Below, piece by piece: positions 1-11,323 of a stretch of 64,000 nt of DNA (its first letter is position 1; the number at the start of each line of letters is the position of its first letter). A program made the translations under genes and the position numbers. The notes under the pieces are model-generated. The model was not told where the DNA came from, ran no database searches, and was given only the letters and a program-made list of their open reading frames with translations. Origin of the DNA: Serilophus lunatus (lineage: Eukaryota > Chordata > Aves > Passeriformes > Eurylaimidae); assembly GCA_013399895.1 (NCBI GenBank), contig VXBA01003719.1:313903-377902 (forward strand), written 5' to 3'.

Positions 1-1187
1 AAAAAAAAAAAAAAGGACGAATAATGGGGTTCCAGAAACGATCAGACTATTGGGAAAAAGTAAATGTAAATCAAAATTTGACCTGTTCTTGGCTGCAGTC
101 ACCTCTCACTCAGCAGCCAAGAATTATATGACATTGCCTTCTTCTCTCCAGCTGAACTTACTGTCGCAGTCAGAACTGTAAGAGCTGACTATTACTCATG
201 AATGTAGGGGGAAAAATTGTGTGAGCAAGAAAGATGCTTTTAAGAAGCTGCCTGCTGGGAACTATTGCATTAGGCTTCCTTAGAGAGCTCTTCAGTATCT
301 GAAACCCATGATGGGAGAAGAGCCAGAGGGGAATCTGCAAAACCAGGTTATTTAAAGAATGATCTTTTATGCTATCAAACCTGACATCACAGATTAGTGA
401 TCTGTTTAAGGAACTGCAAAATATGGCTGCTGCTTTTCTCCTCTAGTTTCCTTTCCAAGGAGAAATGTTTCAGTGCAGAGGTTACTTAGTAACTCAAAGA
501 ACCTGCAAATAAAAATGATGGAAGGTTGTTCTTTTTTTTCTATTTGAAAATCGCCTGAAGCAAAGCGTTTTCTAGTCATGTTTGAAACTCATATGCACAT
601 TAAATTGCTGACACTCTATTCCATTGCTTTTATTTCAATTCCTGCTATTTTCTACTTATGTTTCTTTTTCTTCTTCCCCATCCCCCCTGAATCACACCAT
701 TTACAAAAGTCCACTAGCAGACATCTTTTGATAGTCTTTATTTTCTGCTACCTTAGCAAAAAATAACTCTCAAGCTATTTTCACCTCCTGTAGCTTAAAG
801 CTGTTAAGATTTTCTGGAGATCTATAGAAAAAAAAATCCCCTCAAAATAAAGATATATCGATGCATTATTCAAATATTTAAATAGAATATTGGTAGATGG
901 TGAGAGAGGGAGTGTAACAGTTTGTGTTTGATTCTCTGCTGTGTTAGATATTGAGATATCACGAGGCAAAACACTTGAAAAGATGCATTAGAGGGTAAAA
1001 GTAGGATTTTCTTTGGGCTCACAAAAACCACTACAAAAGGTGCATGCTAATAAGTCAAATTTATTTTCCTTCCTAGAGAGATAAATTCTGGGATCATGTG
1101 AAATTGGGTCATGGTCTCTACCATTGCACAGAAAAGGACATGGGAAATTTTTAATAATTAGAGATGGTTTCACTTAGAGGAAAGAGT
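1..1187. other. unassigned AT-rich DNA
   Basis: The stretch begins with a run of 14 A. The rest is AT-rich unique-looking sequence. I see no gene, RNA or recognisable repeat. Short open frames at 578-766 and on the minus strand at 781-1173 have low-complexity or AT-driven composition and no family resemblance I can name. Confidence 0.6.
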
Positions 1188-2571
1188 AGCGGGCAGATGT
1201 GCTTGCTAAGCCTCTTTCAAACATCTTTCAACAGTCTTGGCTTACTGGAGAGGTTCCAGATGATTGGAAGTTGGCTAATGTGGCACCTATCTATAAGAAG
1301 GACAAGAAGGAGGATCTGAGGAATTATAGACCTGTCAGTCTGACCTCAGTACCATGGAAAATTATGGATCAAATCATCTTAAGGGAAATTACGCTGCATC
1401 TACAGGAAAATAAGGAGATCAGATGTAGCCATAATGGATTCAGAAGGGGAAGATCCTGCTTAACCAACCTAGTCTCCTTTTATGATCAGGAAACTCATCT
1501 GATCGATGAGGAAAAACCTGTGGATGTAGTGTACCTAGATTTTAGCAAAGCCTTTGGCACTGTCTCCCATAGTAAACTCCTGGTGAAACTGGTGGATTGC
1601 GGCTCAGAGAGATTTACTATGTCCTGGGTTAAGACTTGGCTGGATGGCCGAGCTCAGAGAGTGGTGGTGAATGGTGTCATGTGCAGTTGGAGGCCAGTCA
1701 CCAGTGGAGTCCCCCAGGGTTCAGCTGTTGGGGTCAGTTTTGTTCAATATCTTTATTGACGATCTGGACGAGGGGATGGAATCCATTATTAGTAAATTTG
1801 TGGATGACACCAAACTTGGAATGAGTGTCGATCTGTTAGAGAGAAGGAGGGCTCTGCAGAGAGACCTTGACAGGGTGGATAGATGGGCTGAGTCGAATAG
1901 CATGAGGTTTAATAAATCCAAGTGCCGGGTTTTACACTTTGGCCGCAATAACCCCATGCAGAGTTATAGGCTGGGGTCGGTGTGGCTGGACAATGGCCAG
2001 GTGGAGAGGGACTTGGGGGTGTTTGTTGATAGGAAACTGAACGTGGGCCAGCAGTGTACTAGAAAGTGAGAGAAAAAAGAGCTACATGCTGCAGCTTTGT
2101 GTAACTTTCTGTAGAGTCTAGAGGAGGGACATCAAGATGATTAGAGGGATGGAGTGCCTCTTCTATGAGGAAAGGCTGGGAGAAATGGATTTGTTCAGCC
2201 TGGCAAAGAGAAGGCTTCAGTTACCTAATTGCAGCTGTATAGTACCTGAAGGGATCCTACAGAAAGAGAGAGACTTTACAAAAGCATGCAGTGACAGAAC
2301 AAGGGTTAGCTTTCAAACCGAAAGAGAGTAGCTTTAGATTAGATATTAGGAAGGAATTCTTGACTGTGAGGGTGGTGAGTCACTGGAACATGTTGCTCAG
2401 GAAAATTGTGGATGCCCCATCCCTGGAAATGTTGGAGACCAGGCTGGAGAGAGTTCTGACCAATCTGGTCTAGTGGAAAGTGTCCCTGCCTATGACGGGA
2501 GAGTTGGAACCAGATGGTATTTCAGGTCCCTTCCAGCCCAGGCTAATGTATGATTCTGTGATTCTGTGATT
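1188..2571 (+). mobile_element. CR1 LINE, 5'-truncated, plus strand
   Basis: This is a chicken-repeat-1 type non-LTR retrotransposon copy. It starts abruptly inside the reverse-transcriptase region, the usual 5' truncation of CR1, and runs to the 3' UTR. It ends with tandem ATTCTGTG units at about 2552-2571, the short terminal repeat used by CR1. Reverse-transcriptase motifs are visible from 1199 to 2069. The 3' part around 2130-2475 still matches the CR1 C-terminal region in broken frames. About 60 bases near 2065-2125 do not fit CR1, and the expected ORF2 sequence there is missing, so a deletion or replacement has occurred. Confidence 0.95.
1199..2069 (+). pseudogene. CR1 ORF2 reverse transcriptase fragment, frameshifted
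   Basis: This encodes the central reverse-transcriptase domain of CR1 ORF2, the enzyme that copies element RNA at the nicked target. The first frame (1199-1759) shows NYRPVSLTS, FRRGRSCLTNL, the first catalytic aspartate in YLDFSKAFG, and GVPQGS. A single-base frameshift near 1725-1735 moves the frame to the one running to 2069, which holds FIDDLDEG and the catalytic FVDDTKLG at about 1795-1820, the YxDD-box equivalent. The endonuclease, N-terminal RT and C-terminal parts are absent or broken, so the copy is inactive. The catalytic aspartates survive despite the frameshift, which suggests moderate age. Confidence 0.93.
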
Positions 2572-4007
2572 ATTTGTCTGAGATATGTTACAGCAATAAT
2601 ATATCTGACCTAATCAAAATTTCAGTACATGGCTTTTGACCACTCTAGCACACTGTGATTTATAGTTTTTTTACAGTATGAATAATGCAAATCTTTGAGC
2701 ACAGAATATTTGCAAATGAAACCCTTTATAAGCAAAAACTAAGAGGTCTAAATTTAGTTTTCCAAGATAAGATAAAAATAAACATCATGTCACTGTAGCA
2801 TAAAGCCAAAGAACAGCAGTTTCTGCCTGTGGTGGAACTTTGTAGCCTGTTTGCCAAACAATACACAACCCAATGAAACAAATTCCCATTCTGTACTGGT
2901 GGCATAAATACTAGGATAAATATTGTTCTTTTTAACACTGTAACACCCTTCTAGAAACTGGGATTATGTGATTTTTTTGCTAGTTATTAAATAGTGAATA
3001 TTCTGAAGCTGAATAGGTTTTCCAAATATACCCTCAGAATAATTTTAAGAAAACAGTAGAAAATACAGTCCTATCCTACAGTCTCCCCTGCTACATCCAT
3101 ATGATATACTCCTTTCAGATCCAATGCAGTATGACAAACATATCTTTTGCAGAGCATTGTAATTTCAGATCATGAATAACAGCAGAAATAAATGGACTGT
3201 CAGAAGTACATTACTAGCCTTATACTGAGGTCAAGATCTAAGACATAAAATATTTTCTTGGAAATAAAAAAAAGATGAAATAACCTTATTGTTTACCTCC
3301 CTGGAGAGGTAAATAATTATTTTTGCAGCATTCAGTAGAGAGGGAATGATGGCTGGCACTTAAAGAAAAAACAGGAGCAATTTTTGCTTGAGTTAGGACT
3401 ATAAAGTCATTTATACATTAAAGGTAATTATCATGCTAATCCCTCTACTGAATGAAAACCATCACTGTATTTAATACAAGGGAAAGGAATGAACCCTGAA
3501 TGTTATTTATAAATAATTGCTGGCTAATGATTGTCCTCAGAAAACAACAATGAAAATCAAAACCAGAAGGAATAAGCTTGCTGAGCCCACTCACTTTAAG
3601 CTGTGTTTTCTTTTCCCTGATGAGAAATTGTGTCCATTAACACAATGACATAAAAGTGTGCTTTGACTATGGGCTTTAACATGGCATCATTCCTTTAGCA
3701 CACTATGTCCTCATCTTAAAAAATGCTTTTCAAGTGCTATCACTTCCAAGATCATAAAAACTTAAATTAGACAAAGGCTACATTCCTCACTGTTTGATAT
3801 TCTATTATATGCTCCACAGTATTCTTGAATTCTGTCACAGTTAAAAGTATTCAGCAAGAAAAAATTAGTAGAAAAATGTATCTGAATAATGTCAGCTGTA
3901 TCATGGATAAAATATGGAATAATTGTTTTTTAAAAGTCAAAGGAGGGATATTCTGCAGTTTTCTTCACCAGATACTCACCTCCTGTTTGCTAACTGAATG
4001 TGAACAG
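2572..4007. other. unassigned AT-rich DNA
   Basis: Unique-looking AT-rich sequence between two CR1 pieces. No gene, RNA or repeat recognised. Confidence 0.55.
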
Positions 4008-4116
4008 AATCACAGAGTATGCTGAATTAGAAGGGACCCACAACGATCACTTGAGTCTAACCCCTAGCCCTGCGCAGGACCATCCCTAAAAGTCACACTA
4101 TGTGCCTGAGAGTATT
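4008..4116 (-). mobile_element. CR1 3'-end fragment, minus strand
   Basis: Read on the minus strand, this is the last hundred or so bases of a CR1 3' UTR. On the plus strand it starts with AATCACAGAGTATG and continues through GAAGGGACCCACAA and CAGGACCATCCCTAA, closely parallel to the copy at 62219. It breaks off after about 110 bases, a short 5'-truncated insertion. No coding sequence remains. Confidence 0.9.
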
Positions 4117-7100
4117 TTATAATCTGGATTTATATAACTAAGTTTTACCTCTATGTGTCTTAAGATAAGAGTACGTGCCATTAGAATGTGTGTAGGGGAC
4201 AAGAGCAAGGATCAGCCTGGATATGATTGTACCTGGAGGACTGCAAAGGGGACGACACCTCACAGCCTTCAGGAGCAAAACAAGAAGGTTTGATCCTTCG
4301 CTCAATTATCCCTTCAGACTTCATCTATTTCCAGCTCAGAGCTCTATATTTCTTGTAATTTTGATGGATTTTCTTTTATCTTTTCTGCTGTTTGTCCCAT
4401 TTTCCCTCGATCCCAGGTAAAAGTTCAGCATTTCCAAATGATTCAGTGATTTCCCTGCTATGTACTGCATGAAGGAAAAACAACTGAAGGACATCTAACT
4501 GTTTAAGCTCACTTGATTCTTCTTGGACAATAAAAATACACAAATGAAGTATTGTTTCCTCAAGTAGATTTGCCATAGAAGTAAGCATGATCCTAAATGA
4601 TTTCTTTTGTAATTGTCATAGGTCAAACTAGCATGTAATTCCTAGTATTCTCCCAATTGTATAGTCTGTAAATTCTCTTTTAATACTATTAAATATAATA
4701 CATGTGTGTAGGTAGATATATATTCCTATATGTAGAGATGTATCCCCATTAAAACTAAAAGCAGTTGTTGAGAAGCAGCAGTTATGGTATGTGTATGGTT
4801 TACAAACTGTACTTATACTTCATCCACCACTAAAAAATTGTAATCGACAGTTTACCATTGCAGTAAAAATATGTGCAGTTCAAAAGTGCTCTTTATCACC
4901 CCCCATTATTAAAAGTTCTGAGACATCATTTGAAAAGAAGCATGCATAGCAGTATCTACCTTTTTGTCTTCCAAATTTCAATACTGTGTTTCTCCTACTC
5001 AGGCTGAGGAAGGCTAAAATGATATGCAGAAGGTAGCCCAGTTCATGTTGAAGTGCTCCTGCTGCTTTTGTTTACTGCTGTAAAAGCATGAAATTGTGAA
5101 AATGAGATTAAAAAACCAACCATTTCATTTTTTAAAGTGCTGTCTTTTCTACATTTTTCAGTCCTTTCTACATTTTTATCCTTGCTTACCCAATGTCAGC
5201 CCAGAGGAGTTCAGTGCATTGCAGTGGATTATTACACATTGATACCTCTGTAAATGGTAGCTGTAGCTGCTCCCTGGCTTCTTTGACCTTAGAAGTCATG
5301 GAGTCTCATCCATTTTGTAATGTTATAACTGATGTGCATCTTTGTCAAGTGTTAGTAAGAGATGACAAATAAACTGTTTATCAGTTTGTCAATGGTCACA
5401 TTATTTTTTCATACCTGTTCCTTTTTCCAGCTTCATTTTGCCTGCTAAGTTGACATAGGCTTTGTACATCTTGAGATGAGCAACCCTTTTCTTCCCTGAA
5501 CAAACTCTTTGAAATCAGGCTAGAGTCGATAGCAGGTATTTTGTATATCTTCATCACTGATGTGTAATTCTTTTCTTCTGCGTATTGTACTGGGGTCAAG
5601 ACACAAGAATTTTCATGCTTTGTTTATGCAGACAATCTTTCCACTGGCTTTTGCAAGTTATTCTGGCAAGCCTTGTACCTGACTATATATACCAAATAGT
5701 TGCTGAGGGTTTTTTGTTTATCTTGAGTATTATTGGTCAACATAGTAAAACCAGAAGAAGCAAATTCTACATCAATGTTTAAAGCTTTTATGCTGTTTTA
5801 ATTTGTGCCTAAAGTTCAACATCCAGAAATTGATCTTGCACATGCAGTTTATGAGGCAGCTTCAGCAAGGCTCTATTTTTTCAATGGTGAAGTCAGCTGA
5901 GGATACTATTTGGAGGTTTTCATAACTGCATTAGAGAGTGGAATCAGTATCAGAGATGACTGGTGTTTATGTAGATAATTTTGTAAAAAGACAAAAGGAA
6001 TTGTGAAACCATTCCTTGCAGTTCTGGATTTCTCCAGAGCCAGTATGTTGTTCCAGAAATAAAATCAATGCCAAAATTGAAAAAATCTCCCAGAAGATCT
6101 CTATTCTAAGTCTGTTTAAAAAACCAAACCAAACCAAAAACAAACGAACAAACCCCAAGCTTGCCTGCATTTCTTTGTTTTGTTTCAAATCCAAAACTGA
6201 GAAAGGTTATTCCTAAGGCTCACAGGTGTGCGCAGATAAACATGGAATTAATTCAAAGAGCCCTAACTTAATCAAAACTAGTATTCTTTGGGGTAAATTG
6301 TGCAAAGCCACATTCATTTAATTTGCTAAAAGAGCAAAAGGTCTGGCATAAAACATTATTTATCATGAATCTAACTAATATTTGAGGATAGAGATATCCA
6401 TTTGTTCTATCTGAATTTTTGTGATCAAGATAAATGGTTTTATTTTCTAGTGACACAATCCAAAGTCCACTGAAGCTAACAGAACCCTATTTAAAAAAAA
6501 AATATTTTGCATACCAAAATATCAATCTTAACTAACAAAACATAAAATGACTTGTTCAATCTTGTATTTTTCCCCTTCAAACTTCTCTGTCCAGCTCCAT
6601 AAGCAGATGTGCAATTATTGTTTGGGTACCTACAATTATACGTTTCATAGTACCCAGCATGTTCAAATGTGCAAGTCTTCAGCTTGCAATTTAGTCATGC
6701 ATACTTGGACTCAGCAAAGTCCTAAAGACAGTAAACCTTTGCTTATTTGCTTGAATTTCGACATTAAGCATTTTTCTAATTTGGGAACTCCTTTTGTTTT
6801 ATCTGCTCTGTTGTATCTGTTGATGTATATTTAAATAGCTGCAGGACAAGCACAATGTGAGATAGACGTTGTGCTGATGTAGGGCAGGGCAGTTGACATT
6901 CTCCAGTCTTTTCACAGAATTTAAGTATTTTATTGTGGACATAGCAGTTTTTACTGATCATTTTGAGTAAAAAAAAATGTCTAAATGTTGCAACTAGCAA
7001 GTAGTTTTATCATGAAGGATCCATTGGAAACAAGCCTGCTAAAGTCACATACAGATGATTGTCCTCTTCTGCTAGAATAAGAAGTAATCCCCAACTAGAA

Positions 7101-8269
7101 GGGAAGGAAAAAAAAAAAAAAAAGAAAAGAAAGGAAAATTTAATTAGTTACAAGTCATCAAGCCATAAAATGAAAGTTTCAACAATTTTATTGCAAAGTC
7201 CTTCATTATGAATGTAAGGTAAAGCAAAACTATGGAAAGGAATAAATCACAATGTAGTCATAGAACAGGGATTTAGAATTTCAAAGTTTTAAAAATTTAT
7301 GTCAGAATCCCTGGCCAAAAAGAATAGGAGGAGTTAGAGTTTTCACTAATGAAATTCAGACTTTCTGAAGCTTTAAGTAACACAAACAGTGGGTAAATTC
7401 AAATACACAGGAAAATACAATTATCTATATTTCAAGACCTCTTCTTCAGCAGATAGTCTGGGTTTATGTTCAGTTGTGTGCAAATGTAAGCAGTGGCATA
7501 CAAAAATGGCAAGGGTGTTCAATTTTCATCAGCTGATTAAAATGTAATGAAATTGGAGCCACTGGGTGCTCCTTTTGCCAAAAAATATAATCCTATTGTA
7601 CTTACCATCTCTTCTGGACCCATTCTGCAAAGACTGAAGATGATTTTTATTAATATTCCAGAAGTTGGTGATTACCTAGACAGCAGTGGTCATAATCTCC
7701 TTATATCAGTCTCAGAAGACAATAGTCCCATCTAGCGAGGTATATTTGATTCTCTAAAACAGGTAATGACAAGTACCCAAGGAAAACTGAATTTGCCAAA
7801 ATGCTTAATGTCCATAATATGCCTGAAATGCAAGTCATAAATAATTCTTTCTAAGATATAAATACAGATGCTTTAATCAACCATCAAAGAGAGATTTAAG
7901 ATTTAAACAGTTAAATTTTTCAAGCATGGATGTTCATATTGCCCCTATAAGTGACCTTTTAAAAGAGGTCATAAATGACTATGTAGGCAAACACCAGGAT
8001 TTGAGATAGATGATAATGATGCCTGTATGTTTTGAAATACAGGTATCTCTGCTTAAAAAAATAAATTCTCACAGTATAATACAGCAAAGACACTTAAAAC
8101 GTTCAAAATCAAGGAGAAAAACAAAGTACAACTGTTCTTTCTCAAAATTTACATCATACTATAAGGTTTTCAAATAAACATACACTACTTTATATTATGT
8201 GATTAGACATGTCTGTAATGCTTCAAATACAAATTTTTTGTCATAATTTTTCAAAAACAAATTTGCAAA
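4117..8269. other. unassigned AT-rich DNA
   Basis: Mostly unique-looking AT-rich sequence. It holds a poly-A run at about 7108-7123 and an AAACC-rich patch near 6120-6155. A minus-strand open frame at 5396-5599 has an ankyrin-like segment and is discussed as a finding. The plus-strand open frame 7547-7735 is unrecognised. No gene is supported. Confidence 0.5.
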
Positions 8270-8601
8270 GTTCATGGAAGCTTGGGCAGCTGTGAATGAG
8301 GGGAGGTACAGCGGGGTTACAGCCATCCGTACAGAGAGGCTCCAGAGTCCTGGAACACCCAAGCAGCAGCTCCATGACCCAGAAGCCCTGCGACTGGGTG
8401 AGGAAGAGGTGGTGCTGAAAGCGACCAAAGGAATTTTAAATGGCTCTAGGGAGTGTGAGTGACATGGAGTGCAGTGAACAGGGCTGTGGCACTTCAGTTT
8501 GAGCAGGATAGCTCCTGCCTGACCACCCTGGGGCAGCCAGTAGAGACTCAGTAGCAAGTAAGGTAGACCAATGAGATTATTTCACCCCAAATCTTATTAG
8601 C

Positions 8602-11030
8602 ATGCTAGTTCAAGCTTCCTTAGTCAAGGTGTTGACTCACTGTAGATCTCAATCCCTTAGAAGTGCAGGAGTCCCTGTACCAGCTGTGTCAGAAACCTCA
8701 ACAGACAGACCTGCTGATGGTAGTGCAGATCTCCAGGTCACAGGTTGCCAGCAGTGCCTGATGCCCCTTCAAAAGGCTGGGGCCAACACAGTTATTTTGC
8801 AGAGGGTGTGCTGTGGTGGAAGAGTGTGGTGGTTTAAAGCACCACTGTTTGTTTTCACTAAGGGCTAGCTGAACAGTGACGAGAAGACTGAACAAAATTA
8901 ACAGGGAAACGTTTATTCGTCTGGAGCTCAACCAAAGAAAGATAACAGTTTAAGGGAACTCCAGCCCTAACATGGAAAAACACCCGGCAAAAACCACGTG
9001 AAAGGGGAAAAAAAGAAAAAAAAAAGAAAAAAGGAATAAGGGAACTGCTTTCAAAGGCCAGGCAGGCTAGCAGGAGTAGCAGTAGCAGTGGGAAGGGAAA
9101 GCCTCTTCCTTCTTCTCTCTCCCTCTCTCTGGTGGTAGCCAACTCCCAGCCCTTGAAGTCTCTGAAAAACACAAGAGTAAAAGGTCCTCCCCCCAACCCG
9201 GGATGTTATTTGGGGAAGCTTTCAACCTTCAGTTGTGCTGGTGTGGCTCCAATGCCAATGGGGGTGGGCTGAGTCAAGCCACGAGGCCTGGGAGTAGGAG
9301 AAGGGGAGCCGTGCTGCTGCTCTCCAGCTTTGCAGGAAGCCAAAGAGAGTGAACTTCCGTTTCTTTGGGCTTTTAAGCTCTCCAAGTCCCGTGTGAATCC
9401 CGCAGTCCTCTTCCCAGCTTCGCCGCTTCGGACTGGCCAGCGGTCTGGGCTCCACCTCCCACTTTGAGGTTCCCGGCTCCAACAAAATGTTGGTTCCTGC
9501 CAAAATCTGTGAGCCAANTGTGGCCACCGAAGTGTCTCTGCAGCGGCGCAGGGCTGCTCCGTGTCGGGAAGGACCTGCGGGCTGCGGCCGCCACCAGAGC
9601 CCACCGCTGACACCAGCCGAGCTCCCCCTGGCCCTGCCGCCCGCAGGCGCCGCGGGGGGGGAACATGCACCCCTGCCGCATGGCCGGGCCGGGCCTGCGT
9701 GCCAAGCTCCCCCCAGCCCCGCTGCCCGCAGGCACCGCAGGGGGGGAAAAGCCTGCACCTCCGCCGCCTCCGCCCGGTCTGCCCTACAACCCCGCACTGG
9801 CACCATGGGCTCCCGGGAACCGGCCCCGCACACTCCCGGAGCTGGTCCTACACACTCCTGGAGCTGGCCTTGCACGCCGTGTCCCGGGGAAAAGCAATCC
9901 ACGTTTTGGTGAGTTGGGGGGAAGCGAGGGAAGATTATTAAAGGAGAGAAAAAAACCCAAAGAAAACCCAGGGTTTAAAAGGAAACATCTCCTTTTCCCC
10001 CCCCCGGCTCCCTCCAAGAACTCTGCATCTCCTTCCCCTCCCCTTCTCAAACCCCCACAAAGAGCTGTATTGTCAGGTGAAAGAGCTACAGGAAGAAGTA
10101 AACAGGCTTCACATTATTTGACTGAAGGAGCAAGAAAGAGACCAATTGCTTTCAGAGACATGACAGCCTCAAGATTCTTGGGAGTCTAAACCTGTGTTGT
10201 AGTGGGGAAGCAGGTGGACTTAGAACCCTGAAGAGTAATTTGTTAAAGGACTGTTACTCAAGGATCTGTTTAAAGATGAAGGCTGGAAGCTGGTCACTGC
10301 ATGTATGAGGAGGAAGGTTCCTTCTCAGAATTTAACAAGTAGGACCAGCACCTTCTACAACAGGTATGAGGCTCTGGCACCAGAAGGCCAGACAACTGTG
10401 AAAAGGTGGGCAAAGCTTCTCCTGGGGTAGTGATGCGTCCTAAAACAACACTACCTCTACCTTGCATCAAGACCCCCTCTTTTAAGAAGAAAAGAAAGGT
10501 AGTTACAATAGAAACCTCCTTTCTTGAGGGAATGGAGGGCCTGACATGTAGATCAGACCCAACTCACAGGGAAGTCTGCTATCTCCCATGGGCTTGGATA
10601 AGGGATGTTAGCGGAAAACTCTCCAGTCTAGTAAGGTTGTCTGATTACTGTGCATTCTTGGTTGTTCAAACTGGCAGCAATGGAATAACAAAGAGAAGTC
10701 CAAGAGCGATCAAAAGAGACTTCAGGGCCCTAGGACAACTGGTAGAGAGATCAGAAGCACAAGTAGTGAGTTCCTTGATTCTTCCAGTACCAAGGAATAA
10801 TATTGATAATAACAGGCAGATCCATCAGGTCAATAAGTCATTCTGAGGTTGGTATAATTAGAAAAAATTAGGGTTTTTTGACCATGGGATGATCTACTCA
10901 ACACCTGGTCAACTGACACCTGATGGGATGTGCCTTTGTCAGAGGGGAAAAGAGTTTTAGTGCAGAAGCAAGGCTCATTTATTGAGTTTAAAACCAGCTT
11001 GGAAGGAAGAAGGGGCAAAACTAGGATCAC
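8602..11030 (+). pseudogene. CR1 ORF1 relic: Cys-rich N-terminus, coiled coil, esterase-like domain
   Basis: CR1 ORF1 proteins bind element RNA and often carry an SGNH/GDSL-esterase-like domain; the family role is known, this copy is dead. Before the LTR, 8602-8824 encodes a Cys-containing segment (VTGCQQCLMPLQ). After it, the frame resumes with a coiled-coil stretch (VKELQEEVNRLH, about 10075-10113) that soon reaches a stop. The esterase-like domain lies at about 10490-10845, with CRSDPTHREVCYLP and KRDFRALGQLVE. The expected GDS serine block reads IETSFLEG, so its Gly-Asp are lost. A later block, FFDHGMIYSTPG...TPDGMCL, has Cys where the family usually has the catalytic His. Stops and frameshifts interrupt throughout. 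Confidence 0.85.
8825..10059 (-). mobile_element. solo LTR, family A, minus strand, TSD AAGAG
   Basis: A 1,235-bp endogenous-retrovirus LTR inserted in CR1 ORF1. The ends are TGTGGTGGTTTA (plus strand, 8825) and CAAACCCCCACA (10059), an imperfect terminal inverted repeat with TG...CA ends. Direct repeats of AAGAG at 8820-8824 and 10060-10064 are the target duplication, and removing LTR plus one AAGAG restores the CR1 ORF1 reading frame. The reverse-strand AATAAA at 8912-8917 sets the orientation. The interior is GC-rich, with one ambiguous base at 9518. It shares blocks with 30965-31891 and 41271-42344, for example CTGAAAAACACAAG. No second LTR or viral genes occur. The 5-bp TSD suggests a class III/ERVL-like integrase, by inference. 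Confidence 0.9.
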
Positions 11031-11155
11031 CAGTGATGAGCAATGGGAGGGTGTGCCAAAACTTGGGGAAAATGAGCACTGGTGGGGTCCCTCAATCTCT
11101 CTCCTGAGGTGCTGTCACAATATACCACATCAGAAATGTTTCTACACTAATGAGT

Positions 11156-11250
11156 GCAACATGAGGAATAAACAACAGGAGCTCAAAGCTGGGGCCTAGT
11201 CTCAGAGATTTGATATCACTGTCATAAGTGAAACCTGAAAAGATGAGATC
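11156..11250 (+). pseudogene. CR1 ORF2 start, AP-endonuclease N-terminus, truncated
   Basis: Translation gives NMRNKQQELKA followed by a stop, then SQRFDITVISET and another stop. This is the start of the CR1 ORF2 apurinic-like endonuclease, with the conserved ISET segment (usually followed by Trp). It ends after about 32 codons, where the sequence joins the CR1 3' UTR. The catalytic core and the reverse transcriptase are absent, so this is a remnant within the internally deleted element. Confidence 0.8.
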
Positions 11251-11323
11251 TGTGCAGGGCCAGGAGTTGGACCCCGGGTCCTTGTGAGTCCCTTCTGACT
11301 CACCATATTCTGTGATTCTGTGA

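Larger units (their letters stand above)
8270..11323 (+). mobile_element. CR1 LINE with 5' region and ORF1, internally deleted, split by an LTR
   Basis: Unlike the other CR1 copies here, this one keeps its 5' part. About 8270-8600 resembles the CR1 5' leader. ORF1 pieces follow at 8602-8824 and, after an inserted LTR (8825-10059), at 10065-11030. The first codons of ORF2 endonuclease are at 11156-11250. The sequence then jumps directly to the CR1 3' terminus (CTTGTGAGTCCCTTCTGACT and ATTCTGTG repeats, 11275-11323). Nearly all of ORF2 is therefore missing. The 5' boundary is approximate. The 3' end belongs to the same subfamily as the stubs at 4008 and 62219. Confidence 0.85.

Noticed and set aside
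7659..7739. Plus-strand exon candidate with acceptor TATTCCAG and donor GAG|GTATAT
   Set aside because: Its only nearly open frame hits a stop just before the donor; the other two frames also contain stops.
9222..9902. Long open frames on both strands
   Set aside because: They sit inside the GC-rich core of the LTR 8825-10059, cross an ambiguous base, and overlap in several frames.
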